From the IMG/VR virus record IMGVR_UViG_3300025585_001602, positions 1 through 38,570 of that record: 38,570 nt of DNA. One strand, 5' to 3'. The notes below the pieces were generated by a model. The model had not been told where the DNA came from. It was given only the letters and a program-made list of their open reading frames with translations, and made no database searches. This document shows, piece by piece, positions 15,655 through 24,512 of the stretch (positions are counted from its first letter, which is position 1; each line of letters begins with the position of its first letter). Source of the stretch: a virus. Made by a program: the position numbers and the translations under genes.

Positions 15655-17107
15655 TTCCCGTCCCCTTGATGGTTGGCCGGAAGTCGTTCGAGCTTCGCTT
15701 GGGGAAAGCAACGCCATCCGAGTTAATGGATTCCGCCGCTGGGAATAACGAGTAAGCCTCGGTGGCGCCATCACGGGCGTACATCTCGACTTGCACGTCA
15801 TCCAATGACTCATAACTGACCTCGACGACTGTAGTGGCTTTGGTGCCTCGATGGTTCATATCGTTCTGGTGAAGCTGGAATTCGACGTTTACTTCGTCTT
15901 GACTGTCAAGCCCAATCCCAGTTCCTCGCAGGACACCATTATACCGGAAAACTCCTGTTGGGCATACAGTCATCGGACCACCAAGTCGATTCTGTTGCGT
16001 CAAGACAAAACATGTATCTGCGTCGGAGATCCAGTAGTCGCCAACTTCGGGGTCGTGACTGATGACCGGCGAGGAAAGACCGCTCAGTTTGTGGCGCCAT
16101 CCGAGCGGGTCGCCGATGCCTTGCCCCAGCACCCAGCGATACAGGTCGCCAGTTTTCGATAGCCATACCGTGTCGCGTTCAACGCCACATGCGGCACCCC
16201 GGCTGGCGACTTGCGTCTCGCGAACGAGACTTCCGACATAGCCTGGGCCACCTTGCTCGGGAGTGAACTCGTAGAGTGCGCGGTCGCCGAACGCGAGGAT
16301 GCGATTGCCCTGAGAGACTATGACCTGTGGCGTACCACCACGGCGCATGCTGGCAAAGCCGATAGCGCCTGCCTCCACCAACCCGCGAAGAACGCCTTCC
16401 ACCTTGTCGAATGCAGTGTTGCCATAGCAGCCGAGGGCCGTGAGCAGAAGCTGATACGGGGCCGAAACGTCGCCACCGATAGGCTCGCCATACACGATCC
16501 AGCGGTCGCTCCACGTCTGCAAGTCGTGCGTGAAATGCTTCTTGCGCGCGCGGAAGGTGTTGAACAGCGACTGGAATCGCGTACCACTGAACCATGAACC
16601 ACCAAGCCCGCCAAGCACGAGGCGGTCGTAGTGCATGCCGATGGTCTTGCACGTGATGGGCGTCATGATCTGCGTGTTCTTCGTGCCGTTGGTGTTGCGC
16701 GGGAGATTGCCCACGAGGTTAAGGCCATCGCAGGCGAACCACACGTCTTCTGCCGATGCTACCTGCCAGTAGTCGCCACCAGAGGCGAGCGATGTCGCCG
16801 TCGCGTTGTCGGCGCTGTCGTACAGCGTCAGGGCCGTCTTGGCGTTGTTGGCGGGGTTTACCGTGCTGATGCCGCTGCTTTCGAGTAGCAACATGGTCTG
16901 GTCGCCATAGAACAGGCGCGTGCGCGGCCATGTGGCCGTGACAGAGACTCCCTCAGTGATGTGCTCAGGGTTGGTTGCACAGCCTGCCAGTGCGCGAGGT
17001 ACGAGATTCGCCATGGTCTGCGCAAACGGTGCGCCTGCGGGCACGTGCTCATGCGGCACAATCCCGTTCGTCAGCGCTTCCTGAATCTCGAAGGCGTACT
17101 CACGCAT
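15554..17107 (-). CDS. Tail protein, third of three tandem paralogues
   Basis: 517 residues, mostly beta-rich, with repeated short hydrophobic strands and many Gly, Asp and Trp (DVWFACDGLN, RWIVYGEPIGG, GDLYRWVLGQG, VGDYWISDADTCFVLTQQ). It shares with the two genes upstream an opening of the form AP(F/Y)-x-Q-x-M-x-N-L and the motif Y-W-x-x-D-x-D-x-x-F-x-L near residue 360. The pattern suits a beta-propeller-like tail nozzle or tail-tube protein of a short-tailed phage. The ATG overlaps the previous stop by 8 nt. Function inferred from gene order (adaptor, then tail proteins) and fold pattern. Confidence 0.65.
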   Translation of the reverse strand: MREYAFEIQEALTNGIVPHEHVPAGAPFAQTMANLVPRALAGCATNPEHITEGVSVTATWPRTRLFYGDQTMLLLESSGISTVNPANNAKTALTLYDSADNATATSLASGGDYWQVASAEDVWFACDGLNLVGNLPRNTNGTKNTQIMTPITCKTIGMHYDRLVLGGLGGSWFSGTRFQSLFNTFRARKKHFTHDLQTWSDRWIVYGEPIGGDVSAPYQLLLTALGCYGNTAFDKVEGVLRGLVEAGAIGFASMRRGGTPQVIVSQGNRILAFGDRALYEFTPEQGGPGYVGSLVRETQVASRGAACGVERDTVWLSKTGDLYRWVLGQGIGDPLGWRHKLSGLSSPVISHDPEVGDYWISDADTCFVLTQQNRLGGPMTVCPTGVFRYNGVLRGTGIGLDSQDEVNVEFQLHQNDMNHRGTKATTVVEVSYESLDDVQVEMYARDGATEAYSLFPAAESINSDGVAFPKRSSNDFRPTIKGTGNVGTGYSLQGVFVRYNAEHRAYRRGATAPAEGA

Positions 17108-19034
17108 CGATCCACATCCTCATCGAAGGCGCTGCACCCTCTTCGCTGATAACTGCCTCCAGTCCGTCGCAGTCCACTTTGGTCCTGTCTGCCGCCGTGA
17201 ACTTGTGCGCATGCTCAATGCCCGTGGTGGATACCTCGGCGCGCCCGCGAACGTCGAACAGCTTCGCGTAGCTGGTAAACGTAGTGAAGTCATTGTGCTT
17301 GTGCAGCTTCGCCACCGGGGTCGCCTTCCAGCGATCAGCAGCACTCGATGCCGTGTCGGTGGTCTTCATGTTCCACCACAGCACTTCAAATGCCTCGCGG
17401 CGTCCGCTGCTGATGGGGTGCGTCTGCATCTCCACATCGTCGGCGCCGGAAGATATGCTGGATCCCACCATGCCGTTGTACCCTGGCGTGCGAATCACAC
17501 TGACCGGGAAAAGCCCGTTCGGGTTGGACAGTCCCGTGCGCGAGAGCATGAATGCCTCGTCGGAGTCGCAAACCCAGAAGTAGCGCTCGGTGGGGTCGAA
17601 CGTCATGCGGGCCGCAGTGAGCGTCAATGTGCTCAAGTACTCCGCGTAGCCCAGCCGGTACAGTCCGCCGCCCATGGGCTTTGCCTCGGGGAAGCTGGCG
17701 CCGCGCTCGCCAAGGAAATACATCTCGTTGTGCTTCGAGACGAATACCTGCTCCTTGTTGTCGCCAGCGTAGCACCCGTTGAACGGAATGCCCGTGGCCA
17801 GCAGGCGCTGCTCAATCGGGCCTGCTTCCGTCGCGGAGACGACGGAGACGCCCTCAGTGCCGTAGACCACAAGGTCGTTGCCGAACTGACGGGCAGAAAG
17901 CCCTGCGCCCGTGTGACGCAAGGGAAGGAAGTCCACCAGCCCCTGCTCAATCCACTTGAGGATGATGGGCTCGTACTTCTCGTAGTAGAACGTCTCGCTT
18001 GGGTAGCCGAGCAGCGCCATCATGCCGGAAGCGGGCACGTCGCTTTCGCCTAGCACCGGGGGACCAATGATGAGCCAGGTCGTGTCGAAGTTGTCGTCCT
18101 CGGAGGTGACGACGTTGACCTTCTGCTTCTTCTTCCACTTGTTGACCGCCGCAGTAAAGCTGTCGCTCTGCGTGCCTGTTCCAGACGCGCCGATAAGCAC
18201 GAGGCGATTGTTCCAGTTGGCCACGCCGTTGCAGACGGTCGTCGTGCTGCCCAGGGTGCGGTTATCGGTGGAGCCGGGAATCCGCCACATGAACGACGTG
18301 CCGTTCGTGGCAAACCAAATGTCGAGGAAGCTGGCGAACTGCCACGCCCCGCTGCCGGTCGCTGCGAATACGGGCACGGCGGTCACGGTGTCCAGCGTGC
18401 AGGTCAGGGACGATGCAGCCGTGAAAACAAGCCCGTCCGAGTGCGAGTCGGCCAGCACAAGGCGCGTGTAGGTGCCGTTGGTGCTTACTGCGCTGCCCCC
18501 CTGCGATGCCGTGGTGTTCGTGCCAACAGTCAGCGTGCCGCTGCCAGAGTAGCTCGCCACGGTGAATGTCACGAGGTATGTCACCCCGCTTGTCCACTGC
18601 GTTGTCATGCTGGCCTTGGGCTGCTTTGCCGTTGCCGATGCTGCGGTGAATGCGATGGCGTTCGAGGAGTAGGCAATGCCCGAGCCCAACGTCCAACCCG
18701 TAGCATTGCCGGTAAACGTGCCATTGGAGAGCACGTTGCCCTCTGGACCGTAGGCAGTGATGGCCGTGGTCGTCAGGGCCGAAGGGTCGATCGTGTAGAG
18801 CGTGTTGTTGATTGCCGCCATCGCAGTGCGGTCGTCAGAGTAAAGCTCCGCGTGCGGGAAGCTCGCGTGTTGCGCTTGGAAGCCTGCGGGCCAGTTGAAT
18901 GTCGGGAGCTGCTTGGCACGCCGCTCGGTGGCCATCAGGTTGCGCATCTTCTGCATGTAGGGGGCATCCACAGGCAGGTCGGAGTAGGGGCGCAATCCGT
19001 TGATGAGATGCTGGTCAAGGGTGATCGTTTGCAT
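17100..19034 (-). CDS. Tail protein with inserted carbohydrate-binding-like beta-sandwich, second of three paralogues
   Basis: 644 residues from MQTITLDQHLINGLRPYSD; a GGAG site about 10 nt upstream supports this ATG over a longer opening. Residues 1-98 and 223-644 match the neighbouring tail proteins (motifs APYMQKMRNLM; RYFWVCDSDEAFMLS; SNPNGLFPVSV). Residues about 100-222 are a separate Ser/Thr/Gly-rich module starting VLSNGTFTGNATGW, similar to carbohydrate-binding jelly-roll modules. Related modules lie in the head-tail adaptor gene and in the decoration-type gene at 29997-30881. Likely a tail nozzle or tubular protein that has gained a surface module. It starts 4 nt after the previous stop. 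Confidence 0.65.
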   Translation of the reverse strand: MQTITLDQHLINGLRPYSDLPVDAPYMQKMRNLMATERRAKQLPTFNWPAGFQAQHASFPHAELYSDDRTAMAAINNTLYTIDPSALTTTAITAYGPEGNVLSNGTFTGNATGWTLGSGIAYSSNAIAFTAASATAKQPKASMTTQWTSGVTYLVTFTVASYSGSGTLTVGTNTTASQGGSAVSTNGTYTRLVLADSHSDGLVFTAASSLTCTLDTVTAVPVFAATGSGAWQFASFLDIWFATNGTSFMWRIPGSTDNRTLGSTTTVCNGVANWNNRLVLIGASGTGTQSDSFTAAVNKWKKKQKVNVVTSEDDNFDTTWLIIGPPVLGESDVPASGMMALLGYPSETFYYEKYEPIILKWIEQGLVDFLPLRHTGAGLSARQFGNDLVVYGTEGVSVVSATEAGPIEQRLLATGIPFNGCYAGDNKEQVFVSKHNEMYFLGERGASFPEAKPMGGGLYRLGYAEYLSTLTLTAARMTFDPTERYFWVCDSDEAFMLSRTGLSNPNGLFPVSVIRTPGYNGMVGSSISSGADDVEMQTHPISSGRREAFEVLWWNMKTTDTASSAADRWKATPVAKLHKHNDFTTFTSYAKLFDVRGRAEVSTTGIEHAHKFTAADRTKVDCDGLEAVISEEGAAPSMRMWIDA

Positions 19035-19038
19035 GGGT

Positions 19039-20628
19039 CTACTCCGTTGCTGCACCCGGCGCGGCTGCACGAATCCAGTGCGCCATGGCCGGGTTGTTCA
19101 TGGGTTCAGTGAGGACGCGAATGTCTTCGAGGGTGACTGCCTCGCGGTCGTTCGCGCGCAATGCAATCTCTGCTTCGAGGTAGGGAATGCCGAAATCAAC
19201 GCCACCCTCGCCGTCCAGTTCATACCAGTCGGTTTGCGTGAAGTCGTCCTGCGGGCGCAGGCGATACTTGATGCTTGCCTCCCAGCCGTTAGTCGAGGAA
19301 TTCATTCCCACCACGAGTATTCTGGAAAGTGTCTCGACACTGCCGGATGGGCCGCGAAACTTTTCTGTCACGTAGGACGCTGCATCATCGAGATAGAACA
19401 CAGCGCCATAAAGCTCGCCGGGGCCAAGTCCTGCGACTCTGGACGGCATCCACGGCGCCCGCGTCAGCCCGTTCTTGTTGAGCAGGAACGCATCTCCGCT
19501 GCCATCCCCGATGTAGAACTCATCGTGGTAGGGCTCGTGAATTACCATGAGCGTCGCGAGGTCAAGCGATGAGATGGGCGCCTTGTAGCCCAGTCGCTCG
19601 GCGCGATAGGTGTTGTCAATCTGCCAAAGCTCTCCGCTGGCTGAGACAAGGATGTGTCGGCGCTCGTCGCCAGCAACGCACGTGCGCGTTGAGCCGATCG
19701 GAAGGCTCATCTGCTGCGGCATGTTTACCGGCGTCACGACGGCATAGGTGTCGGCGTAAGGGTCAAGCACACTCGAACCGCCATCGCCATAGATCGCCAC
19801 CCCGTTGCCGAGGGGGATAGCGTTGGTGATAGCGCCGCGCCAGGGGAGCGGGCGAAGGCCGGACTGGTTCATCTGCTCCAGTTCCAGCACGAACGGGTCG
19901 GTGGCGCTGTAGCCCGTGTCGCTCGCGCTCAGGGACTGGTGAATCAGGATGTCCTGCCAGAACAGGTGCAGCATGTCTGGGGCGAAGTAGCTCGACCACC
20001 ACACCCAGTTGCTGTCCGCGCCTGCCGAGTCGAGCAGTTGCGCCTGCTCTGGCCGGTCGGAAGCGTACGTTTCCCAGAACGTTGCCCAGTCCACCATGGA
20101 AGCGAAGTTCGAGGGTTCAAACCCGCCAAGGATGACGCGCCCTTCTTTGTGCGCGCAGCCCGTGAATACACTCACGGAATCCTGCACAAAAACGTGCTCG
20201 CTCCACTTCGTCTTGAAGACCACGCACTGCACATTGAATAGCATCCAGCAGTCGTAGAGATCGACGAAGTGCCAGTCGTAGCCAGAAGTAATCGCCTTGG
20301 ATGTCGTGCCGGTCGTGTCAGTCGCGTCTTTGGTATTGATGAGCGTATAGGTGCTTGTGCTCAAGTCGAGGCTATAGATAGCGTCGGCGAAGCACATCAG
20401 CGTCACTGCCTTGCCGTAGAATATCTGCGGAAAAGGCCACGCCTTTGACTCGCCAAGCTCAGTGAGCTTGGCGGTGTCAGGGATGTCATAAAGGGCATGG
20501 AAGGGCTTCATGCCGTACTCAGTAGCACGGTGCCCCTTCGCGTCGATGAAGACCTGCGCATTGCGTCCAGTGAACGCCTCGCGCCTAATCCCCGTCTGGC
20601 AAGCTGTGCTGAACGTCAATAAGCTCAA
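19039..20628 (-). CDS. Tail protein, first of three tandem paralogues (TTG start proposed)
   Basis: About 529 residues. The proposed start is TTG at 20628 because it has a strong GGGAGG ribosome binding site 5 nt upstream; another TTG at 20661 would add 11 residues. The protein is beta-rich (RVILGGFEPSNF; NGVAIYGDGGSSV; HDEFYIGDGSGDAFLLNKNGLTRAPW) and lines up with the two genes downstream around the Y-x-x-D-x-x-x-x-F-x-L motif. It overlaps the small coiled-coil gene upstream by 44 nt. Probably part of the short tail, above or within the nozzle. Role inferred from context. Confidence 0.65.
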   Translation of the reverse strand: MSLLTFSTACQTGIRREAFTGRNAQVFIDAKGHRATEYGMKPFHALYDIPDTAKLTELGESKAWPFPQIFYGKAVTLMCFADAIYSLDLSTSTYTLINTKDATDTTGTTSKAITSGYDWHFVDLYDCWMLFNVQCVVFKTKWSEHVFVQDSVSVFTGCAHKEGRVILGGFEPSNFASMVDWATFWETYASDRPEQAQLLDSAGADSNWVWWSSYFAPDMLHLFWQDILIHQSLSASDTGYSATDPFVLELEQMNQSGLRPLPWRGAITNAIPLGNGVAIYGDGGSSVLDPYADTYAVVTPVNMPQQMSLPIGSTRTCVAGDERRHILVSASGELWQIDNTYRAERLGYKAPISSLDLATLMVIHEPYHDEFYIGDGSGDAFLLNKNGLTRAPWMPSRVAGLGPGELYGAVFYLDDAASYVTEKFRGPSGSVETLSRILVVGMNSSTNGWEASIKYRLRPQDDFTQTDWYELDGEGGVDFGIPYLEAEIALRANDREAVTLEDIRVLTEPMNNPAMAHWIRAAAPGAATE

Positions 20629-20794
20629 TGTCGCCTCCCAGCTGCTCTTTGAGTGCCGCAACCTCTTCGCGCAAAACCTCGACCTCGCGCTTCTCCTGTT
20701 CCTTGCGGCGTTGTGCGCGCCGAAGGTGGCGCTCGCGCAATTCCTCTTTCGAGATGCGCGCTATCGGTTTGGGGACGCTGCCGTGCATCTTCAT
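20585..20794 (-). CDS. Small basic coiled-coil protein between adaptor and tail genes
   Basis: 69 residues. Residues about 17-55 are an unbroken charged helix (EELRERHLRRAQRRKEQEKR, then EVEVLREEVAALKEQLGG) with heptad-like spacing, so a coiled coil is likely. The ATG overlaps the TGA of the adaptor gene (ATGA) and the stop lies inside the start region of the first tail gene. This suggests translational coupling. Possible roles are an assembly chaperone or a small virion component; nothing in the sequence settles this. Confidence 0.6.
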   Translation of the reverse strand: MKMHGSVPKPIARISKEELRERHLRRAQRRKEQEKREVEVLREEVAALKEQLGGDIELIDVQHSLPDGD

Positions 20795-21891
20795 AGTCCG
20801 AGCCTCAAGTCTTGGTTGGAGCCAAAGCCTTCTTCCCAGTGCAGGTCAGATTGGATTTGCCGCACCTGCATCATGAGACGGGTGTATTCCTGATTCTCGC
20901 CCTCCTGATTGCGGTGCAATCGCCCTTCGAGGGAAAGCCGGAAGGCGTCTACGACACACTCCTCTTCCTTCTCCATCCACCACGAGTACTCAGAAGGAAG
21001 TGTGATTCTGGCCGGGTAATACCCGCCGTAGATGCGCACCGTGTACTCTTGGTCCGCCATAGGGCCGATGATGATGTCGTTGGCGTACCCGGTGTCCTGC
21101 GCCACTTCCTCTTCGGTAACAAGCACAATGGAGTTGATGGTCGCTGTGCTCGTGCCCGCACTCGTGTAGAGCAAAACGATCGTATCCCATGATCCGCCCG
21201 TTCCTGCGTCAAACGTATGCGATCCAGCGGTGCTCAGTGACTCCTGATGCGTAACGGTGTACGCCTGCTCCTCCTCATTGAACAGCGCAAACACGACGCG
21301 GACATTGCCGTCTGGGACCGTCGCGATATTGATGGTGACTTCCTGCGTCTCGGCATAGATCTGCGGGAGTCGTTGATAGATGGCGGGAGAGGGGGATCCG
21401 CTGTCCACGAGCGACAGAACGCCGCTGGCGACAGAATAGCTGCCACCGCTGTCTACTCCTTGCGTCCAGCCGGTCAAGCCACTGGCGAAAGACCCGTTGA
21501 TGATGCCCGGTGTGGTTCCGCCATGTGCGCTGATATTGCGAGCCCAGTAAAGTGGGCGTTCAGTTTGAATCGTTGGGCCTGCGTAGCACAGCTTCCGCAG
21601 AGCGTGGTAGTCAAGGCGTTCGAGGTAAGTTTCACCCTCGGCAGTATCTTCGATGGAAATGTTGTTGATGAAACGAAGGTTCGGAGCGACAAAGCCCCGC
21701 GCGCTGGATGCCAGCGTCGTCTTGTAGATCTGGTCCTTGCCCTGCGACGGTGTGTAGCGAGACAAGAACTTGATGGCCGCATTCAGGTGCCAGTAAGCGT
21801 CGCGAGAAAGATCTGTGCCTGCCTCGTTGAGCAGGTTCTTCTTTCCCGTGCTGGCTCTGACTTGGGTAGTGATGTCGAGTGCTGTTGCCAT
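20791..21891 (-). CDS. Head-tail adaptor (podovirus type) with inserted beta-sandwich module
   Basis: 366 residues. Residues 1-115 (DAYWHLNAAIKFLSRYTPSQ, then a strand-rich part) and 270-366 (WMEKEEECVVDAFRLSLEGR and a C-terminal helix) form the split helical core expected of connector/adaptor proteins that dock below the portal. Residues about 129-260 are a separate module beginning GIINGSFASGLTGWTQG and ending in alternating strands (TSTATINSIVLV). It resembles carbohydrate-binding jelly rolls and related segments in two other virion genes here. The ATG follows GGGGG by 4 nt. Position directly after the capsid gene supports the adaptor role. The insertion makes it longer than an adaptor core needs to be. 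Confidence 0.65.
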   Translation of the reverse strand: MATALDITTQVRASTGKKNLLNEAGTDLSRDAYWHLNAAIKFLSRYTPSQGKDQIYKTTLASSARGFVAPNLRFINNISIEDTAEGETYLERLDYHALRKLCYAGPTIQTERPLYWARNISAHGGTTPGIINGSFASGLTGWTQGVDSGGSYSVASGVLSLVDSGSPSPAIYQRLPQIYAETQEVTINIATVPDGNVRVVFALFNEEEQAYTVTHQESLSTAGSHTFDAGTGGSWDTIVLLYTSAGTSTATINSIVLVTEEEVAQDTGYANDIIIGPMADQEYTVRIYGGYYPARITLPSEYSWWMEKEEECVVDAFRLSLEGRLHRNQEGENQEYTRLMMQVRQIQSDLHWEEGFGSNQDLRLGL

Positions 21892-21904
21892 GATGCCCCC
21901 TCGT

Positions 21905-21938
21905 ATTGGGGGGAGCGACCGCAGCCGCTCCCCCCAAT
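21905..21938 (-). promoter_or_regulatory. Perfect 13-bp stem hairpin between capsid and adaptor genes
   Basis: Arms ATTGGGGGGAGCG and CGCTCCCCCCAAT are perfectly complementary with an 8-nt loop. It fills most of the gap between the capsid stop (21948) and the adaptor start (21891). There is no U-tract after it, so it is not a classical terminator. An RNA-stability or processing element that protects the capsid message, or a partial block between capsid and adaptor expression, is more likely. Confidence 0.7.
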
Positions 21939-21947
21939 CGGGTTAGG

Positions 21948-23276
21948 TTAGGACTTGTCTTCGCCGAGGTTGCGAATCCAGAACATCGAGTCGAGATGGT
22001 GGAACTCGTAAGTCTCGATCACGCGATGTCCGCCCTTGATCGAGGTCTTGAAGTTGTCGCCATCGCGCTGCGCGGGCATCGTGCTCCACGGAATGTTCGT
22101 CAGACCGCCACCTTTGAACGGGCAGACCTTGATGAACTTCGTCGGGAAGAGCGGCGTGGCTTGGGCGAGAATCGGGTTCGTGTTGAACTCGGCTTCCACC
22201 ATGAGTTCGATCTTCGGGCCGACACCCAAAAGGTAGTCAACCTCCATGCCGAACTCGTTCGTCTCCTTGGAGATGGTGTAGTGCCCGCTGTTCAGCACGC
22301 AGTTGGCCAGCACGTTCTTCTTGGTCTGGCTCATCAGCATGGTGAGCGTTTCCGTGGGGTCGATGTACTTCGACGCATTGATGGCAATCTCGCGCAGGAA
22401 GGGGATGGTGCCGCTCGACACGCGATCGGTGGACGCCGAGTAGGTCGTGTCTGTCTTCCAGTTCACGAAGTTGCCAGACTCGTACTGGCCCAGGAACCAG
22501 TACAGTCCGCCCGCGTAGAAGCGTCCGCTGCCCGCGTTGAGGCGCTGGCCGAGAAGCAGGGTGCGGAAGCGCTTCTGCATCAGGCGCACCAGCGACTCGC
22601 GGGCGCGGTCGGCCTTGAGGTTCTCGTTGAGTTCGCTCTTCAAATTCAACTCGCGCTCGGAGATTTCGTGAGCCTCGCTCATCTCCTGCACGTAGTTGGT
22701 GTAGGGCGTCTCGTGCTCGGAGACGGCATCTCCAAGCTCGTAGATCTCGCGTTCCGCGCGCTGCGTCACGCACCAGGTCAGCGAGGCGCTGGCCAAGATG
22801 CTGCCGGAATCTGCGGTAAGCAGCGTCACCGAAACGTAGGTGTTGCTGTCACCACCGAATACCGGGGCGCCGGTCACGCGCGCAAAGACCTCGGTGCCCG
22901 TAACGGCGTCGAAGATCGCGACGGCATCGTTCTGCTGAATGTTGCGGAAGGCAGGGATGGACGCCGTGGCGCACTTGAGGATGAGTACGGTGCCTACGAC
23001 GCCACCGGAAGTGTAGGCGGTGCCGCCGACTTCCGTGAGGATGTCGCCGACCGTGCCGGTCAGGCCGTTGTACGCAGCCTGATACCAGATGCGCTCATTG
23101 GCATCCACCGTCGCCTTCGTGGCCTTGGCAATCTTGTCCATGCGCCACAAGGTCGGGTGCGACTTCGAGAACGGGGTGTAACGAGTCACATTGGGATTGC
23201 GGGACGGCTGATGGATTCCGTCGATGCGGTCGGTGCTTACAAGCGCACCAGAGGTGGTGATAAGTGACGGGGGCAT
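21948..23276 (-). CDS. Major capsid protein, HK97-fold (SU10/DUF5309-like)
   Basis: 442 residues, no signal peptide, starting MPPSLITTSGALVSTDRIDG. A central acidic helix (SEAHEISERELNLKSELNEN, then KADRARESLVRLMQKRF) has the spine-helix character of HK97-fold capsids. The C-terminal part carries beta strands (GMEVDYLLGVGPKIELMVEA; FIKVCPFKGGGLTNIPW) and ends in a short helix-strand segment. Size, position after scaffold and decoration genes and before the adaptor, and a strong AAGGAGGG ribosome binding site all support the major capsid protein. I recall the closest family as DUF5309/SU10-type capsid proteins. A terminator-containing element just upstream (23301-23359) may set its expression. 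Confidence 0.8.
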   Translation of the reverse strand: MPPSLITTSGALVSTDRIDGIHQPSRNPNVTRYTPFSKSHPTLWRMDKIAKATKATVDANERIWYQAAYNGLTGTVGDILTEVGGTAYTSGGVVGTVLILKCATASIPAFRNIQQNDAVAIFDAVTGTEVFARVTGAPVFGGDSNTYVSVTLLTADSGSILASASLTWCVTQRAEREIYELGDAVSEHETPYTNYVQEMSEAHEISERELNLKSELNENLKADRARESLVRLMQKRFRTLLLGQRLNAGSGRFYAGGLYWFLGQYESGNFVNWKTDTTYSASTDRVSSGTIPFLREIAINASKYIDPTETLTMLMSQTKKNVLANCVLNSGHYTISKETNEFGMEVDYLLGVGPKIELMVEAEFNTNPILAQATPLFPTKFIKVCPFKGGGLTNIPWSTMPAQRDGDNFKTSIKGGHRVIETYEFHHLDSMFWIRNLGEDKS

Positions 23277-23300
23277 GTTTGCCCTCCTTTCTTCAAGCCC

Positions 23301-23359
23301 TGAAAAACAGAAACGGCCCGCTCGCTAGGAGCAGGCCGCGACGGTTTCCCGTGGGGGCT
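23301..23359 (-). terminator. Rho-independent terminator with upstream GAAA-loop hairpin, ahead of the capsid gene
   Basis: Read on the minus strand: a run CCCCC, a small hairpin ACGG-GAAA-CCGT, then a 10-bp stem (arms at 23314-23323 and 23329-23338, 5-nt loop) followed by TTTCTGTTTTT. This is a good intrinsic terminator. It lies directly upstream of the ribosome binding site of the capsid gene, not at the end of a transcription unit. The same two-hairpin arrangement stands before the large terminase gene. The rest of the space to 23375 holds nothing I recognise. Confidence 0.75.
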
Positions 23360-23375
23360 ATATGTGGTTGTTTCC

Positions 23376-24113
23376 TTAGTTGACTTGGACGACGAAAGAC
23401 TGGAGCGTGGTCTTGTTGGCCGCGTTCCCGAAGGCTGCTTTCACAACCAGATCCATTGCCGCTGCACTCGCAAGGGAACCAATTGCGCCGTGATAGACAT
23501 CGCCGGTAAACGCGGCGGCGCCGATCTGGCCCGACATGGTTCCAAAGGTGTACGCGGTGCCGGTCGAGGCATGCACCGTGCGAATGACCGCAGTCACATC
23601 GAACGCGATGTGATCGTTCAAGATCGCGTCAGCAACGGCGGTGGTATCCAGAATGGTCTGGCCTCCGAGCGTGACGGTGATCTGGAGCGTGTCATTGGTG
23701 CTGGTGGCGCTGCCCAGTGTGGTGACGCTGACGAGTCCGCTTGCGCGAACCACATCGCCAGCAGCCAGCACAGGCAACGTCTTGGTGCCGTTGGAGAATG
23801 CGGTCAGCGACGTGGCGGCGTTCTCGGTTGATGCAGCCGTGTTCGAGTGAACCATGCGGCTGATAAAGCCGCCATCCACCTTCTTGTTTGCATCGACGAT
23901 GACGGGCTTCGACGCCGTGATGGTGCCTGCCGTTGCCGGGGCTCCACCGCCCAGGGCTGTGTTAAGCTCGTCGTTCGTGTAGTCGGAGCTACCGATCTTC
24001 AAGCCGTTAAGCAGTCCAGGCTTCGGCGCCGCGTCAGTGCCTGCCGCCTCGATTCCGATCGCATCCACCAAGTCTTCGGTGTTGCTGATCTTGTGTGCCA
24101 TGGGTACAGACAT
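23376..24113 (-). CDS. Putative capsid decoration or head-fibre protein
   Basis: 245 residues, low in charge and rich in Ala, Thr, Gly and Val. The N-terminal 80 residues hold a short helix and DGGFISRMVHSNTAAST. The rest alternates beta strands typical of virion surface proteins (LPVLAAGDVVRASGLVSV; DTLQITVTLGGQTILDTTA; AFDVTAVIRTVHASTG). The start has an AAGGAGAG ribosome binding site. Its place between scaffold/decoration and capsid genes suggests a head component. No family recognised with certainty. Confidence 0.6.
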   Translation of the reverse strand: MSVPMAHKISNTEDLVDAIGIEAAGTDAAPKPGLLNGLKIGSSDYTNDELNTALGGGAPATAGTITASKPVIVDANKKVDGGFISRMVHSNTAASTENAATSLTAFSNGTKTLPVLAAGDVVRASGLVSVTTLGSATSTNDTLQITVTLGGQTILDTTAVADAILNDHIAFDVTAVIRTVHASTGTAYTFGTMSGQIGAAAFTGDVYHGAIGSLASAAAMDLVVKAAFGNAANKTTLQSFVVQVN

Positions 24114-24125
24114 GATGTTCTCTCC

Positions 24126-24494
24126 TTACGCGGTAAGGTCGCTGGAGATCACCGACCAGCACTGGCCATTGCACAGGACCGCAGCGTTGTCGCCAACGTC
24201 CTTGAACACCAATGCGATGTCCTGACCGGAGTGAATCGCGTCGTCCTTGTCCTGCACGGTGAACTGCGCGCTGCTGCCGCCATCGACGGTGCAGACGAAC
24301 ATGTACGGCAGGCCGATAATGGCTTCCGCCACCGGGGGCAGGGTCAGGGTGAGCGTTTCGCCAGCGGCCATGGACAGGTGATACAGCAGCTTGCCACGGT
24401 CAGCATGGGCGATCGTGGTGCTGGTGCTGACCACCTGTGGGGTGTAGTCAACGGTTTCAAGCGTGCGATTTTTCGCGTCGCGGTATTCGGACAT
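24126..24494 (-). CDS. Putative small capsid decoration protein
   Basis: 122 residues, beta-rich and compact (KLLYHLSMAAGETLTLTLPP; GLPYMFVCTVDGGSSAQFTV; AVLCNGQCWSVIS). It has a strong AAGGAGGA ribosome binding site and lies between the scaffold gene and the 245-residue head protein. Size, fold pattern and position match decoration proteins that trim the capsid surface, and the same fold pattern is seen in the small protein at 29608-29994. Function inferred. Confidence 0.6.
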   Translation of the reverse strand: MSEYRDAKNRTLETVDYTPQVVSTSTTIAHADRGKLLYHLSMAAGETLTLTLPPVAEAIIGLPYMFVCTVDGGSSAQFTVQDKDDAIHSGQDIALVFKDVGDNAAVLCNGQCWSVISSDLTA

Positions 24495-24512
24495 GGAACT
24501 GTCCTCCTTCTT

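Noticed and set aside
21906-23267. A 453-residue open frame on the plus strand opposite the capsid gene
   Set aside because: It mirrors the codon structure of the capsid gene, has no ribosome binding site or recognisable protein pattern, and the capsid gene explains the region.
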